Below, piece after piece: positions 15,478 through 24,098 of a stretch of 64,000 nt of DNA. This stretch comes from Puia sp. (lineage in GTDB: Bacteria > Bacteroidota > Bacteroidia > Chitinophagales > Chitinophagaceae). Where the stretch lies: NCBI GenBank assembly GCA_031292515.1, contig JARLGZ010000275.1, positions 1 to 64,000 on the forward strand, written 5' to 3'. A program made the translations under genes and the position numbers. Under the pieces are notes generated by a model. That model worked only from the letters and a program-made list of their open reading frames with translations, ran no database searches and was not told where the DNA came from. Position 1 is the first letter of the stretch. Each line of letters starts with the position of its first letter.

Positions 15478-17406
15478 ATGGAAACTTCAATGCTGATCAA
15501 ATGGGGATTGATCGTTGGTATCCCCCTTTTGTGCCTCGTGTTTTACAGGCTTATTTTGCGGGCCTTCTTCGGGGTGGTCATCGTCCCCGAAGACAGGATC
15601 GGCCTCGTCACAAAGAAATATGTGCTCATGGGTAACCAGGAGTTACCGGAAGGCCGTATCCTGGCAACGGAAGGCGAAGCGGGTTTTCAGGCGCAGACCC
15701 TCGCTCCCGGTGTCTACTTCGGGAAATGGGCCTGGCAGTATGATATCAGTTTCCAACCCTTCACCGTCATCCCGACCGGGAAGATCGGTTTGGTGTTGGC
15801 CAGGGACGGGGCCGAGTTGGAGACCGGCCTGATACTTGGCCGTAAGGTGCCTTGCGATTCGTTCCAGGATGCATCGGCCTTCCTGAAAAATGGAGGCCGC
15901 AAGGGGCGTCAGACCGCCATTATCACGCCCGGCTCCTATCGCATCAACACCTTTCTGTTTGAGGTGGAGGTGACGGATATGACCACCATACCCGACAATG
16001 CGGTGGGTATCGTGACGACCCAGGAAGGCAAGCCTCTGGAGGAAGGACAAATTGCGGGCGGAATCATCGCGGGGCATAACAAATTCCAGGACACCGACGT
16101 GTTCATGAGCAACGGGGGATTCAAAGGTCTGCAGGAGCAGGTGATCCTGGCCGGTACCTATTTCCTGAACCCCTGGTTTGCCAAAGTGGAAATGGTGAAG
16201 ATGACCGAGATACCCATCGGACATGTCGGGGTGGTCATCTCGTATGTGGGCAAAGACGGGGTAGACCTGAGCGGCGTGGAGTTCAAACACGGTAATATCG
16301 TAGCCAGGGGCTCGAAAGGCGTATGGGCGGAACCGCTCGGGCCCGGGAAATACCCGATCAACCCCTATATCATGAAGGTGGAGCTGGTGCCTACGACAAA
16401 CCTGGTGTTGAACTGGGCTACTGCCCGGACAGAGGCGCACCAGCTGGACAAGAACCTCTCTACCATCACCGTACGCAGCAAGGACGGATTCCCGTTCAAC
16501 CTGGACGTCTCCCAGATCATCCATATCCCTACGACCGAGGCGCCGAAAGTGATCGGCCGTTTTGGGAACATGACCAACCTCGTAAGCCAGGTGCTGGAGC
16601 CCACGATCGGCAACTATTTTCGCAATTCGGCGCAGGACAGCGATGTCATCGCCTTCCTGGGCGCCCGTAAAGAGAGACAGGAGTCTGCCCGGGAACATAT
16701 CGGGAAAGTCCTGGAACAGTACAATGTATTTGGCGTCGATACGCTGATCGGCGATATCGTGCCGCCGGAAAGTCTGATGAAGACCCTGACGGACCGTAAA
16801 ATTGCAGAAGAACAGAAAGTCACCTACGAAACCCAGATGAAGGCACAGGAGACCAGGCAGAGCCTGGAAAAGGAAACGGCCATCGCAGAAATACAAAAGG
16901 AGATCGTCAAGGCGGACCAGGGCGTTCAGATCGCCGAGCGTATTGCCGATGCCTCCGTGAAAAAAGCTACCGGTGATGCGAACAGCGTTCGTCTGCAGGC
17001 TAATGCAGAAGCTGACCGGTTGAAATCGCTCGCGAGTGGTGAGGCGGAAAAAACCAGGCTGCTGGCGAAGGCGGAAGCCGAAAAGATCGAATGGCTGGCA
17101 AAGGCTGAGTCGGAGAAGATCTCCCTGACCGGTAACGCGGAAGCCGAAAAGATCCTGGCCATCGGTAAGTCTTCCGCAGAATCCTATAAGCTGGCTGTCG
17201 AGGCCATGGGCGGTGACAACTTCACCCAGTTAAAAGTGATGGAGGCCATCGGTTCTCAACATATCAAGATCATGCCCGATATCCTGATCGGCGGAGAAGC
17301 CGGTAACGCGAATGGCTCTATCAGTGGTCTGCTGGGGTTGCAACTGCTTGAACAGGTCCGGCGCAGAACGGAAAGCGATGATCTTTCCAAGGGAGCGGAG
17401 AGTTAG
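15478..17406 (+). CDS. SPFH/flotillin-like membrane protein with four N-terminal repeats
   Basis: This 642-residue protein has one N-terminal membrane segment (about 7-30), then four tandem copies of a 65-75 residue beta module beginning near residues 35, 98, 169 and 243 (pattern IPxGxIGLV, then FQDxxxFLxNGG, then PGxYxIN), a Band-7/SPFH core (about 310-430), and an Ala/Glu-rich coiled coil (about 430-580) with repeated KAEAEKI. SPFH proteins oligomerise at membranes and organise lipid domains or proteases. The repeated front is unusual compared with simple flotillins. It appears monocistronic and ends with a terminator. Confidence 0.9.
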   Translation: METSMLIKWGLIVGIPLLCLVFYRLILRAFFGVVIVPEDRIGLVTKKYVLMGNQELPEGRILATEGEAGFQAQTLAPGVYFGKWAWQYDISFQPFTVIPTGKIGLVLARDGAELETGLILGRKVPCDSFQDASAFLKNGGRKGRQTAIITPGSYRINTFLFEVEVTDMTTIPDNAVGIVTTQEGKPLEEGQIAGGIIAGHNKFQDTDVFMSNGGFKGLQEQVILAGTYFLNPWFAKVEMVKMTEIPIGHVGVVISYVGKDGVDLSGVEFKHGNIVARGSKGVWAEPLGPGKYPINPYIMKVELVPTTNLVLNWATARTEAHQLDKNLSTITVRSKDGFPFNLDVSQIIHIPTTEAPKVIGRFGNMTNLVSQVLEPTIGNYFRNSAQDSDVIAFLGARKERQESAREHIGKVLEQYNVFGVDTLIGDIVPPESLMKTLTDRKIAEEQKVTYETQMKAQETRQSLEKETAIAEIQKEIVKADQGVQIAERIADASVKKATGDANSVRLQANAEADRLKSLASGEAEKTRLLAKAEAEKIEWLAKAESEKISLTGNAEAEKILAIGKSSAESYKLAVEAMGGDNFTQLKVMEAIGSQHIKIMPDILIGGEAGNANGSISGLLGLQLLEQVRRRTESDDLSKGAES

Positions 17407-17423
17407 CCTGAGCTCCAAAAATT

Positions 17424-17453
17424 AAATAAGAGCAACAGAAATAAGAGCAACAG
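17424..17453. repeat. 15-base tandem duplication after the SPFH gene
   Basis: AAATAAGAGCAACAG occurs twice head to tail, 18 bases beyond the SPFH stop codon. It fits the window-wide habit of short duplications just after genes. Confidence 0.9.
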
Positions 17454-17469
17454 GCTGTCAAAAGAAAAA

Positions 17470-17516
17470 GAGGCTGTCCGATGCGCCGCGCGGCGAAGGG
17501 ACGGCCTCCCTTTTTT
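17470..17516 (+). terminator. Rho-independent terminator of the SPFH gene
   Basis: The arms GAGGCTGTCC and GGGACGGCCTC pair with G-T wobbles around a GC-rich loop, followed by CCTTTTTT. Confidence 0.8.
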
Positions 17517-17566
17517 ATACAAAATTTTTATACAAAAAAGACCGGGTTACCCAAAGGCCACTGCGG

Positions 17567-18022
17567 TTATTGAAGGAACTTCTTCTGAATAAGCTGTATC
17601 GCTTCTGTCTCATCTTTGACACAGATCTCGCAGGGGGGCGTGGAAGTGTCGGCGGGATTGGAGGAAGCGCCGGGCTCTTCGCGTTCCCAGGTAAAGTGTC
17701 TAAGGTATTTTCCTGACTTGTCCGTTACTTTCAACTTGTAGCCTTCGGGAATGACATAGAGCAGGGGTTTGCCGGGCACCTGTATTTTAAAAGCATGCTG
17801 CCCGGACAGCGTATCGGCGCCAAGATACTTTGCGAGTACATCTTTGGAATCCTTGCCGTAGCTGTATTGGATATAAGCTCTTTTGCCGTCTTTGGTCCAG
17901 AAGGAGAAATTCTCATAACCGGGCGTATTGACTTTTCCTGAAGAATAACTGACTACGGTAACTTCCTGGAAGGAAAAATGGAGAGATCCTAATAACAGGA
18001 TAAGGATGGATTTGATCATCAT
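17567..18022 (-). CDS. Small exported protein of unknown function
   Basis: This 151-residue protein has a short N-terminal hydrophobic signal (MMIKSILILLLGSLHF) without a lipobox. The mature part is polar and rich in Lys, Tyr and Ser, with two cysteines close together near the end (PPCEICVKDE). I recognise no family. It converges with the SPFH gene. An inverted repeat GTTTCC-6-GGAAAC lies at 18041-18058, just upstream of its start. Confidence 0.72.
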   Translation of the reverse strand: MMIKSILILLLGSLHFSFQEVTVVSYSSGKVNTPGYENFSFWTKDGKRAYIQYSYGKDSKDVLAKYLGADTLSGQHAFKIQVPGKPLLYVIPEGYKLKVTDKSGKYLRHFTWEREEPGASSNPADTSTPPCEICVKDETEAIQLIQKKFLQ

Positions 18023-18179
18023 TCCCGAATTTAATAATTTGTTTCCGTATTTGGAAACAGGGGCTCAAACAACCCACCTATCTTTGTTTTGCTTAAAGTA
18101 TGAATACAGACTTATAGCGCATAAAGCCCAGCCGACAACAGGTGTGTAAACGCCTGTTGCCGCCTGGCACAATGACTCG

Positions 18180-18893
18180 TTATTTCTCGATGGCCAGCAG
18201 TTCGACATCGAAAATCAGGGTCGAACCGGGTGCGATGAGTGGGCCGGCTTGTTGGTCGCCATACGCCAGGTTTGAGGGGATAAAGAGCTTCCATTTGCTG
18301 CCGACAGACATCAGCTGCAATGCTTCCGTCCAGCCGGGGATCACACCATTTACCGTCAGTTCGATCGGTTCACCCCTGTCCACGGAGCTGTCGAAGACCC
18401 TGCCATCGATGAGGGTACCATGATAATGACATTTTATCTTGTCGGTCAGCCCGGGTTTGGGACCATCCCCGTCTTTGATCACCAGGTATTGCAGTCCGCT
18501 GGGCAGCGTGACTACTCCGGGTTTGTTTTTATTGTTAGCCAGAAATGCTTCGCCCGCTTTTTTGGCGACGGAAGCCTGCGCCGCTTTCGTTTTCTGGATA
18601 TAACCGGAAATACATGCATTCGCCTGCTCATCGGTAAGCAGGGGCTTATTCTTTCTGGTAATATCGTTGATGGCCTTTGTGACCAGCGCGGAATTGATAT
18701 TCGTAATATTTTGCTGCTTATAGAAATTAGCGACGCTCAACCCGATCGCATAGCTCAGAGAGTCTGTCGTTGTCTTGAGGCTTACGGCCGGTACGGGCTT
18801 CTTTGCGGTAGCGGTATTTTTCACCTGTGCCGTGGCAAACAGGCATGCGGGTGCAACCAGGAAGGATACAAGGACTTTTTTTGGCACGTTCAT
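18180..18893 (-). CDS. FKBP-type peptidyl-prolyl isomerase, Mip/FkpA-like
   Basis: This 237-residue exported protein has a signal peptide to about residue 22, a helical dimerisation domain (about 35-120; SLSYAIGLSVANFYKQQ and the following helices), and a C-terminal FKBP domain (about 130-235). FKBP landmarks are KCHYHGTLIDGRVFDSS, VNGVIPGWTEALQLM and GSTLIFDVELL. It should catalyse proline isomerisation or act as a chaperone for proteins crossing the periplasm. It is divergent from the DUF4197 gene. Confidence 0.93.
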   Translation of the reverse strand: MNVPKKVLVSFLVAPACLFATAQVKNTATAKKPVPAVSLKTTTDSLSYAIGLSVANFYKQQNITNINSALVTKAINDITRKNKPLLTDEQANACISGYIQKTKAAQASVAKKAGEAFLANNKNKPGVVTLPSGLQYLVIKDGDGPKPGLTDKIKCHYHGTLIDGRVFDSSVDRGEPIELTVNGVIPGWTEALQLMSVGSKWKLFIPSNLAYGDQQAGPLIAPGSTLIFDVELLAIEK

Positions 18894-19032
18894 ATTTTAT
18901 TTCGTTTTAATGTTTTTGCCGACACGGGTTTTTAAAGATTGCGAAAATAGTACAAATAGTGTAGGAGTTTACCATTGATTTATCGGATTTTGGCCTTATT
19001 TTTAGCCCGATTTTAAATCTAAAATATCCGAT

Positions 19033-19731
19033 ATGAAATGTATGCTTCTCGTCCGGACCGTTAAAAAAGGCGCTTCCGCCATCCTCCTGTCTGTCTTTTC
19101 CATGACCCTGGCCCATGCCCAAAGCCTGGGTTCGGGTGACATTGTTGCCGGTTTGAAACAGGCGTTGTCCCAGGGTGTCCAGAAAAGCACCTCCAAGTTG
19201 TCTGCTGCAGATGGTTTCTTCAAAGATGCCGCCGTCAAAATATTATTTCCTCCTGAAGCCCAGAAAGTCGAAAAGACCTTGCGTAGCGCGGGATTTGGAA
19301 AGCAATGCGACGAGACCATATTGCAGATCAATCGTGCCGCCGAAGATGCTTCTAAATCAGCCGCCGCAATCTTTATGACGGCCATCACAAATATGTCCGT
19401 ACAGGATGGGGTCGGTATCCTCAAAGGGCCAGACACCGCGGCTACCGCCTATCTCCGGAAGGCGACGGTGGCACAACTGACGGCTGCTTTCCTGCCAATC
19501 ATCCAGAACTCGCTTCAGAAGACCGGGGCCACTTCATCCTGGAAAAGCGTTTTTGACACCTACAACAAGGTGCCTTTTACAAAAAAGGTGAATTCAGACT
19601 TGCCAGCCTATGCAACTGCCAAGGCACTTGACGGGATCTTCTACTATGTAGCCCAGGAAGAACAGGCAATCCGGAAAAATCCTGCCGCACAGGCATCTGA
19701 CCTGCTGAAAAAAGTGTTCGGAGGACTGTAG
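19033..19731 (+). CDS. DUF4197-family exported protein
   Basis: This 232-residue protein has a signal peptide (cleavage likely after LAHAQ, about residue 30). The body matches DUF4197: IVAGLKQALSQGV, an amphipathic helical region, AFLPIIQNSL and DLPAYATAKALDGIFYYVA. The family is widespread in Bacteroidota and Proteobacteria and has no established function. The length is normal. It is followed after 89 bases by an MFS gene on the same strand. Confidence 0.88.
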   Translation: MKCMLLVRTVKKGASAILLSVFSMTLAHAQSLGSGDIVAGLKQALSQGVQKSTSKLSAADGFFKDAAVKILFPPEAQKVEKTLRSAGFGKQCDETILQINRAAEDASKSAAAIFMTAITNMSVQDGVGILKGPDTAATAYLRKATVAQLTAAFLPIIQNSLQKTGATSSWKSVFDTYNKVPFTKKVNSDLPAYATAKALDGIFYYVAQEEQAIRKNPAAQASDLLKKVFGGL

Positions 19732-19820
19732 GAGAGGGGACTGCAGGAGGTCGCAGGCTTGTCAAACAGTCCGCAAATGGCTTGTACATAGCAGGTGTAT
19801 AATTTCTACATTTGCAGCGG

Positions 19821-21062
19821 ATGAGTAGTCTTTCCCCAAAAATGCTCTCGCGAACGGTTGCCTTATACCGGAATGCCTATACGGGCCTGTCCCGGTCTAC
19901 CTGGCTTTTGTCGGTGGTGATGCTGGTAAACCGCAGCGGTACGATGGTCATTCCTTTTCTGACGATCTACCTTACACGCCCCGCTATGGGTTATACGATC
20001 GGACAGGCGGGTCTGGTCATGGGGATATTCGGTTTTGGCGCCGTATGCGGAGGCTTTCTGGGAGGACGTCTTACCGATCGGTGGGGTTTTCACAAATTGC
20101 AACTGGCGGCTTTGTGCGGCGGGGGCATTCTTTTTATCGTCCTCGGCCAGATGAAGAGTTATCCGCTTATCTGCGGGACCACGTTCCTGTTAAGCCTTGT
20201 AAACGAGTCTTTCAGACCTGCCAACTCTACCGCGATCGCACACTATAGCAAAGAGGAGAACCGGACACGGTCCTATTCTCTCAACCGGCTGGCCATCAAC
20301 CTGGGCTGGGCCACCGGCGCTTCGTTGGGAGGGATACTGGCTTCTATCGACTATCACCTGCTTTTTTGGGTGGACGGCCTGACCAATATCCTCGCAGCCT
20401 TATTGCTCCGCATTTTTTTGGCGTCGGATCCGGATCAACACGGCGATGTCGGCAAAGACCGCTCCGGTGATCAGGGCGAGAGCTTCTCTTCGCTTTCGCC
20501 TTATCGTGATGGGAAATACCTGGAGTTTATCGTGTGTACGATCTTATTCGCGCTTTGTTTTTTCCAGCTATTCACGATCTTGCCGCTGTATTACAAAAAA
20601 CGGCTGGGTATCGAGGAATACTGGATCGGTCTGTTGATGGGGATGAACGGGGTACTCATAGCTTTGTTTGAAATGGTCCTGGTCTTTTCACTGGAAGGAA
20701 GAAGGGCAAACCTGTTTTATATCTGTATCGGCGTCGTGCTGGTTGGCGGCTCTTTCCTGTTTTTAAATATCCTTCCTTCTTCGGTCGCCCTGGCCGTCTT
20801 TTGTATGTTGCTGGTGACGATCGGTGAAATAATGGCTATGCCATTCATGAATTCATTCTGGATATCGAGGACGGTGGCCGCCAACCGCGGACAATACGCG
20901 GGTCTGTATACCATCGCCTGGTCGGTCGCACAGGTGCTGGGACCCACGATAGGAGCGCAGATAGCGGGGCAATGGGGTTTCCGCGCTCTATGGTGGACGC
21001 TCGGCGGCGTCTGTTTGTTTGCGGCAGCCGGGTTTCATTGGTTAAAGCGAAGGCCCGGGTAG
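19821..21062 (+). CDS. MFS transporter (DHA1-like)
   Basis: The predicted protein has 413 residues and about 12 membrane segments. The motif-A loop GGRLTDRWG between TM2 and TM3 marks the major facilitator superfamily, and the layout resembles proton-driven drug or metabolite exporters. The ATG at 19821 is preferred over an upstream in-frame TTG at 19812. The central loop (SDPDQHGDVGKDRSGDQGE) is a Gly/Asp-rich low-complexity stretch. The substrate cannot be predicted. Degenerate CGGATGAA repeats follow its stop codon. Confidence 0.88.
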   Translation: MSSLSPKMLSRTVALYRNAYTGLSRSTWLLSVVMLVNRSGTMVIPFLTIYLTRPAMGYTIGQAGLVMGIFGFGAVCGGFLGGRLTDRWGFHKLQLAALCGGGILFIVLGQMKSYPLICGTTFLLSLVNESFRPANSTAIAHYSKEENRTRSYSLNRLAINLGWATGASLGGILASIDYHLLFWVDGLTNILAALLLRIFLASDPDQHGDVGKDRSGDQGESFSSLSPYRDGKYLEFIVCTILFALCFFQLFTILPLYYKKRLGIEEYWIGLLMGMNGVLIALFEMVLVFSLEGRRANLFYICIGVVLVGGSFLFLNILPSSVALAVFCMLLVTIGEIMAMPFMNSFWISRTVAANRGQYAGLYTIAWSVAQVLGPTIGAQIAGQWGFRALWWTLGGVCLFAAAGFHWLKRRPG

Positions 21063-21172
21063 GGATGCGGATGAAGAACCCGGATGAAAGACGGCTCCGG
21101 ATAGAAAAATGCCGAAAAGATTCCGGACGAATCGGGATGAACGCGGACGAATCGGGATGAAAAAGAGAAGAA
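21063..21172. repeat. Degenerate CGGATGAA repeats after the MFS gene
   Basis: After the TAG stop there are several copies of CGGATGAA-like words, and two close copies of CGGACGAATCGGGATGAA near the end. This is another example of repetitive DNA placed directly after a gene. It fills the space before rlmK. Confidence 0.75.
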
Positions 21173-21193
21173 TCTAAGCACAAAAAATCAAGC

Positions 21194-22153
21194 ATGGCGG
21201 ATGATAAAATAGAGATGTTCAGTAACCGGTTAACGAAAGTATTCCGGCATATCAGCAAACAGGCCAGGCGGCAGGCTGTGAGCTGTTACCGGGTCTATGA
21301 TCACGACCTGCCCGAGTTCCCTTTCTGTATCGAAATCTATGGGGACCGCATCTACCTGGCGGAATACAAGCGCAGACACGGGATGGATGACGAAGCCCAT
21401 GAGGCCTGGCTTGACGAGTGCCTGCCCGTGATCAGTCGCATCCTGCAGATTCCGGAGGACAGGATCTACCTGCGCCAGCGCCAGCGAAAGGCGGGCAGAC
21501 ACGGTCAATATGAGAAACTTGCCAGCGAGCAGGAGTTCTTTATCGTGGAAGAGGGGGGATTAAAGTTCAAGGTCAACCTGATCGATTATCTGGATACAGG
21601 TCTCTTCCTGGACCACCGTATTACCCGGGGGATGGTGAGAGAGGAAGCCCGGGATAAGCAGGTGCTGAACCTCTTTTGTTATACCGGGTCGTTCTCCGTT
21701 TATGCAGCCGCTGGGGGCGCTGCCGGCGTGACTTCGGTCGATTTGTCGAAAACCTACCTGGCCTGGGCGGAAGAGAATTGGTCATTGAACAGACCGGCAG
21801 AGGGTGGGACTGCTGACGGGAATAGTATATTCGTTCACGCGGACGTCAAGCAATACCTGGAAGAGCTGCCGCCCGATTTCTTTGACCTGGTGATCATGGA
21901 CCCCCCGACGTTCAGCAACAGCAAACGGATGAAGGACTTCCTGGATATTCAGCGGGACCACGCCGAATTGCTCAACCAGACCCTGCGGGCGATGAAACCC
22001 GGAGGCATACTCTATTTCAGCACAAACTTCAGAAAATTCCAGCTGGAGGCCGAAAAGATCGGGGCTTCGTCCATCAAAGACATTACAAAGACCACGACTC
22101 CCTTCGATTTCGAGGGTAAGCTCTATCGCTGGTGCTACCGGCTTATAAAATGA
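21194..22153 (+). CDS. rlmK: RlmK-type 23S rRNA methyltransferase
   Basis: This 319-residue SAM-dependent methyltransferase matches the C-terminal (RlmK) half of gamma-proteobacterial RlmKL, which makes m7G2069 in 23S rRNA. Seen are NRLTKVFRHISKQARRQ at the start, an EEGGLKFKVNL strand region of the RlmI-like central domain, the SAM loop LNLFCYTGSFSVYAA, and the catalytic DPPTFSNSKRM. Here it is a stand-alone gene without the THUMP/RlmL half. The function is inferred from family resemblance. Confidence 0.88.
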   Translation: MADDKIEMFSNRLTKVFRHISKQARRQAVSCYRVYDHDLPEFPFCIEIYGDRIYLAEYKRRHGMDDEAHEAWLDECLPVISRILQIPEDRIYLRQRQRKAGRHGQYEKLASEQEFFIVEEGGLKFKVNLIDYLDTGLFLDHRITRGMVREEARDKQVLNLFCYTGSFSVYAAAGGAAGVTSVDLSKTYLAWAEENWSLNRPAEGGTADGNSIFVHADVKQYLEELPPDFFDLVIMDPPTFSNSKRMKDFLDIQRDHAELLNQTLRAMKPGGILYFSTNFRKFQLEAEKIGASSIKDITKTTTPFDFEGKLYRWCYRLIK

Positions 22154-22167
22154 TTCAAATGATTGGG

Positions 22168-22584
22168 TTATTTGCCTGCGCCAGGCTCTCCCCGGTGATA
22201 GTGGCCGGCGGCAATCAGCAGGGGTATAAAAAGGATCAATCCGGTTGCCATGAAGCCGGCCAGGTAGATGGCAGAAGGGAAATAGTGCCAGCATCCCGCG
22301 CCGAAAGCCGACAGGACACCGGAGACGAACAGGGCCTGCCACCAGGCGCCTGCCGCCGATCTCTTCAGCCCCCGGCTCAGGAACAGGATCCAGGAGCCCG
22401 CCAGGAACAGGGCGAGGCCGGAAAAGATCCAGCTGATCGTGATCATCGTCGCGGCGTCCTTTGTGATATCACCGACGCGGATAGCCGCCAGGACTTCGTT
22501 AAGACCCAGGACGCTGTGAAGGACGGCGAAAAAGATCAGCGCGATCCCGGAGAACAGCGAACAGCGGAAGACCAGGCTGCTCAT
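22168..22584 (-). CDS. Small four-helix membrane protein
   Basis: This 138-residue protein has four predicted membrane helices (about 7-27, 45-67, 80-98 and 105-125) and a short polar tail. No motif is recognised. Its start overlaps the end of the M28 peptidase gene by 4 bases (ATGA), so the two are translationally coupled and it is the last gene of an ABC-F, peptidase, membrane-protein operon. It converges with rlmK. Confidence 0.78.
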   Translation of the reverse strand: MSSLVFRCSLFSGIALIFFAVLHSVLGLNEVLAAIRVGDITKDAATMITISWIFSGLALFLAGSWILFLSRGLKRSAAGAWWQALFVSGVLSAFGAGCWHYFPSAIYLAGFMATGLILFIPLLIAAGHYHRGEPGAGK

Positions 22585-24086
22585 AACTTTCTATCCCTTT
22601 TTAGCATTTCATCCCGGTTGGCCATTTCCCAGGCCGTATAAAATATCAACCGGTCTCTTTTCGCCAGCAGGTCGTAGTTGATCTTGTCGGGCGTATCCGT
22701 CGGCTTATGATAGTCATGGTGGATGCCGTCGAAATAGAAGATGATGGGAACGCCTTTGCGGGCGAAGTTGTAATGGTCGCTGCGGTAATAGATCCTTTCG
22801 GGATCTTTGGGGTCGTTGAACTTGTAATCCAGTTCCAGTTTTGTATATTTTTTATTCTGCTCCACGCTGATCGGGTGCAGATCGGAGCTCAGTTTGTCAT
22901 CCCCTACGATATAGACATAGTTGGCTGAGTCCCCATGTTTACGGTTCGGGTCTATCCGGCCGACCATGTCTATATTCAGGTCCACCGTCGTTTTGGCCAG
23001 ATCGAATACGGGATGATCGGAATAGTATTCGGATCCCCAAAGGCCTTTTTCTTCGCCTGAATTGGCCAGGAACAGGATGCTTCTCCGCGGACCGCTGCCC
23101 GCCGCCTTGGCCTTTGCAAAAGCAGTCGCCAGTTCCAGGACGCTCACCGTACCGGACCCATCGTCGTCTGCTCCGTAATAGATGACCGAATCCCGCTTTC
23201 CGAGATGATCATAGTGTGCGGAGATGACGACCAGCTGATCCTTCAGGTCCGAGCCTTCAAGAAAGCCCAGCACATCACTGCTATGCAGTTGCAGGGTGAT
23301 CTTTTCATACCGGATCATGATATCGGCCTTATAAGGCGCCGGGTTGGCCGCTCCGTCTTTTGTGGCTTTATCGAAGTCTTCGCCCAGGATTGCCCCTGCG
23401 ACCCGGTCAGAAATATAAAATGTGTTGGGGAAGATCCTGTTCTTAAAGCCATTCAGATACATATTTCCTTTCGGGCCGTAGTTCTTGCGGGGGAAACCGC
23501 TCTGTATCACCATCAGGGCGATAGCGCCGTTCTTCTGGGCCGCTTCCTGTTTGCCAAAGGGGCTGAAATGGGCTGGTGCGCCGCCCTGGGGACGGCTGGG
23601 GTCCGCGGGCTCGCCATTCAGGATTAAAACGATCTTTCCTTTTACATCGAGCCCCTTGTAATCGTCCCGGGTCGAATCGCTGATACCATAGCCTGCAAAG
23701 ACGATCTCGCCGCCGAAAAGCGTGGCGCTGTAATTGTATCCGGGGTTTGCGACAAAGTCTTCGGATGGCCGAAACGACTGGCCGTTTATGGTCAGCGCCA
23801 TTTCTCCCGTGGAATCCTGGAACACCGGGAAGAACAGTTGGTAGCTGTCTTTATTGCCGGGCAGTAATCCCAGGGACCTGAAATGGTTCTCGATATAGGC
23901 GGCCGCCTTACGCTGGCCTTCGGTAGCCGTTTCCCTGCCTTCGAAATCCTTACTGGCGACCGTATACAGATGTTTTTTGAGGTCCTCCTCCGTGATGCCG
24001 GCTGCAAACGGCTTCGGGTCTGCGATTTTTTGAGCGCCGGCAAGACTGGTGGCGAACAGGCTTAGTAGTAAGAATATCTTTCTCAT
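22581..24086 (-). CDS. M28-family zinc aminopeptidase, exported
   Basis: This 501-residue protein has a signal peptide (MRKIFLLLSLFATSLAGAQ) and the M28 fold. The zinc ligands appear in order: His in SAHYDHLG, bridging Asp in GADDDGSG, catalytic and ligand Glu in NSGEEKGL, Asp in NIDMVG and His in HHDYHKPTD. A PA-type insert occupies about residues 110-245. It should trim peptides from their N-terminus in the periplasm or outside the cell. It is preceded by an ABC-F gene 12 bases away and overlaps the following small membrane-protein gene. Confidence 0.94.
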   Translation of the reverse strand: MRKIFLLLSLFATSLAGAQKIADPKPFAAGITEEDLKKHLYTVASKDFEGRETATEGQRKAAAYIENHFRSLGLLPGNKDSYQLFFPVFQDSTGEMALTINGQSFRPSEDFVANPGYNYSATLFGGEIVFAGYGISDSTRDDYKGLDVKGKIVLILNGEPADPSRPQGGAPAHFSPFGKQEAAQKNGAIALMVIQSGFPRKNYGPKGNMYLNGFKNRIFPNTFYISDRVAGAILGEDFDKATKDGAANPAPYKADIMIRYEKITLQLHSSDVLGFLEGSDLKDQLVVISAHYDHLGKRDSVIYYGADDDGSGTVSVLELATAFAKAKAAGSGPRRSILFLANSGEEKGLWGSEYYSDHPVFDLAKTTVDLNIDMVGRIDPNRKHGDSANYVYIVGDDKLSSDLHPISVEQNKKYTKLELDYKFNDPKDPERIYYRSDHYNFARKGVPIIFYFDGIHHDYHKPTDTPDKINYDLLAKRDRLIFYTAWEMANRDEMLKRDRKL

Positions 24087-24098
24087 TCTCCAATATAG

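Noticed and set aside
15643-16896. 417-codon open frame antisense to the SPFH gene
   Set aside because: It lies entirely opposite a well-supported gene and shows no recognisable domain. It is explained by codon bias of the real gene.
18080-18087. Perfect TATCTTTG promoter-like motif on the + strand
   Set aside because: No TTG at the right distance and no + strand gene follows; it sits between two minus-strand genes.
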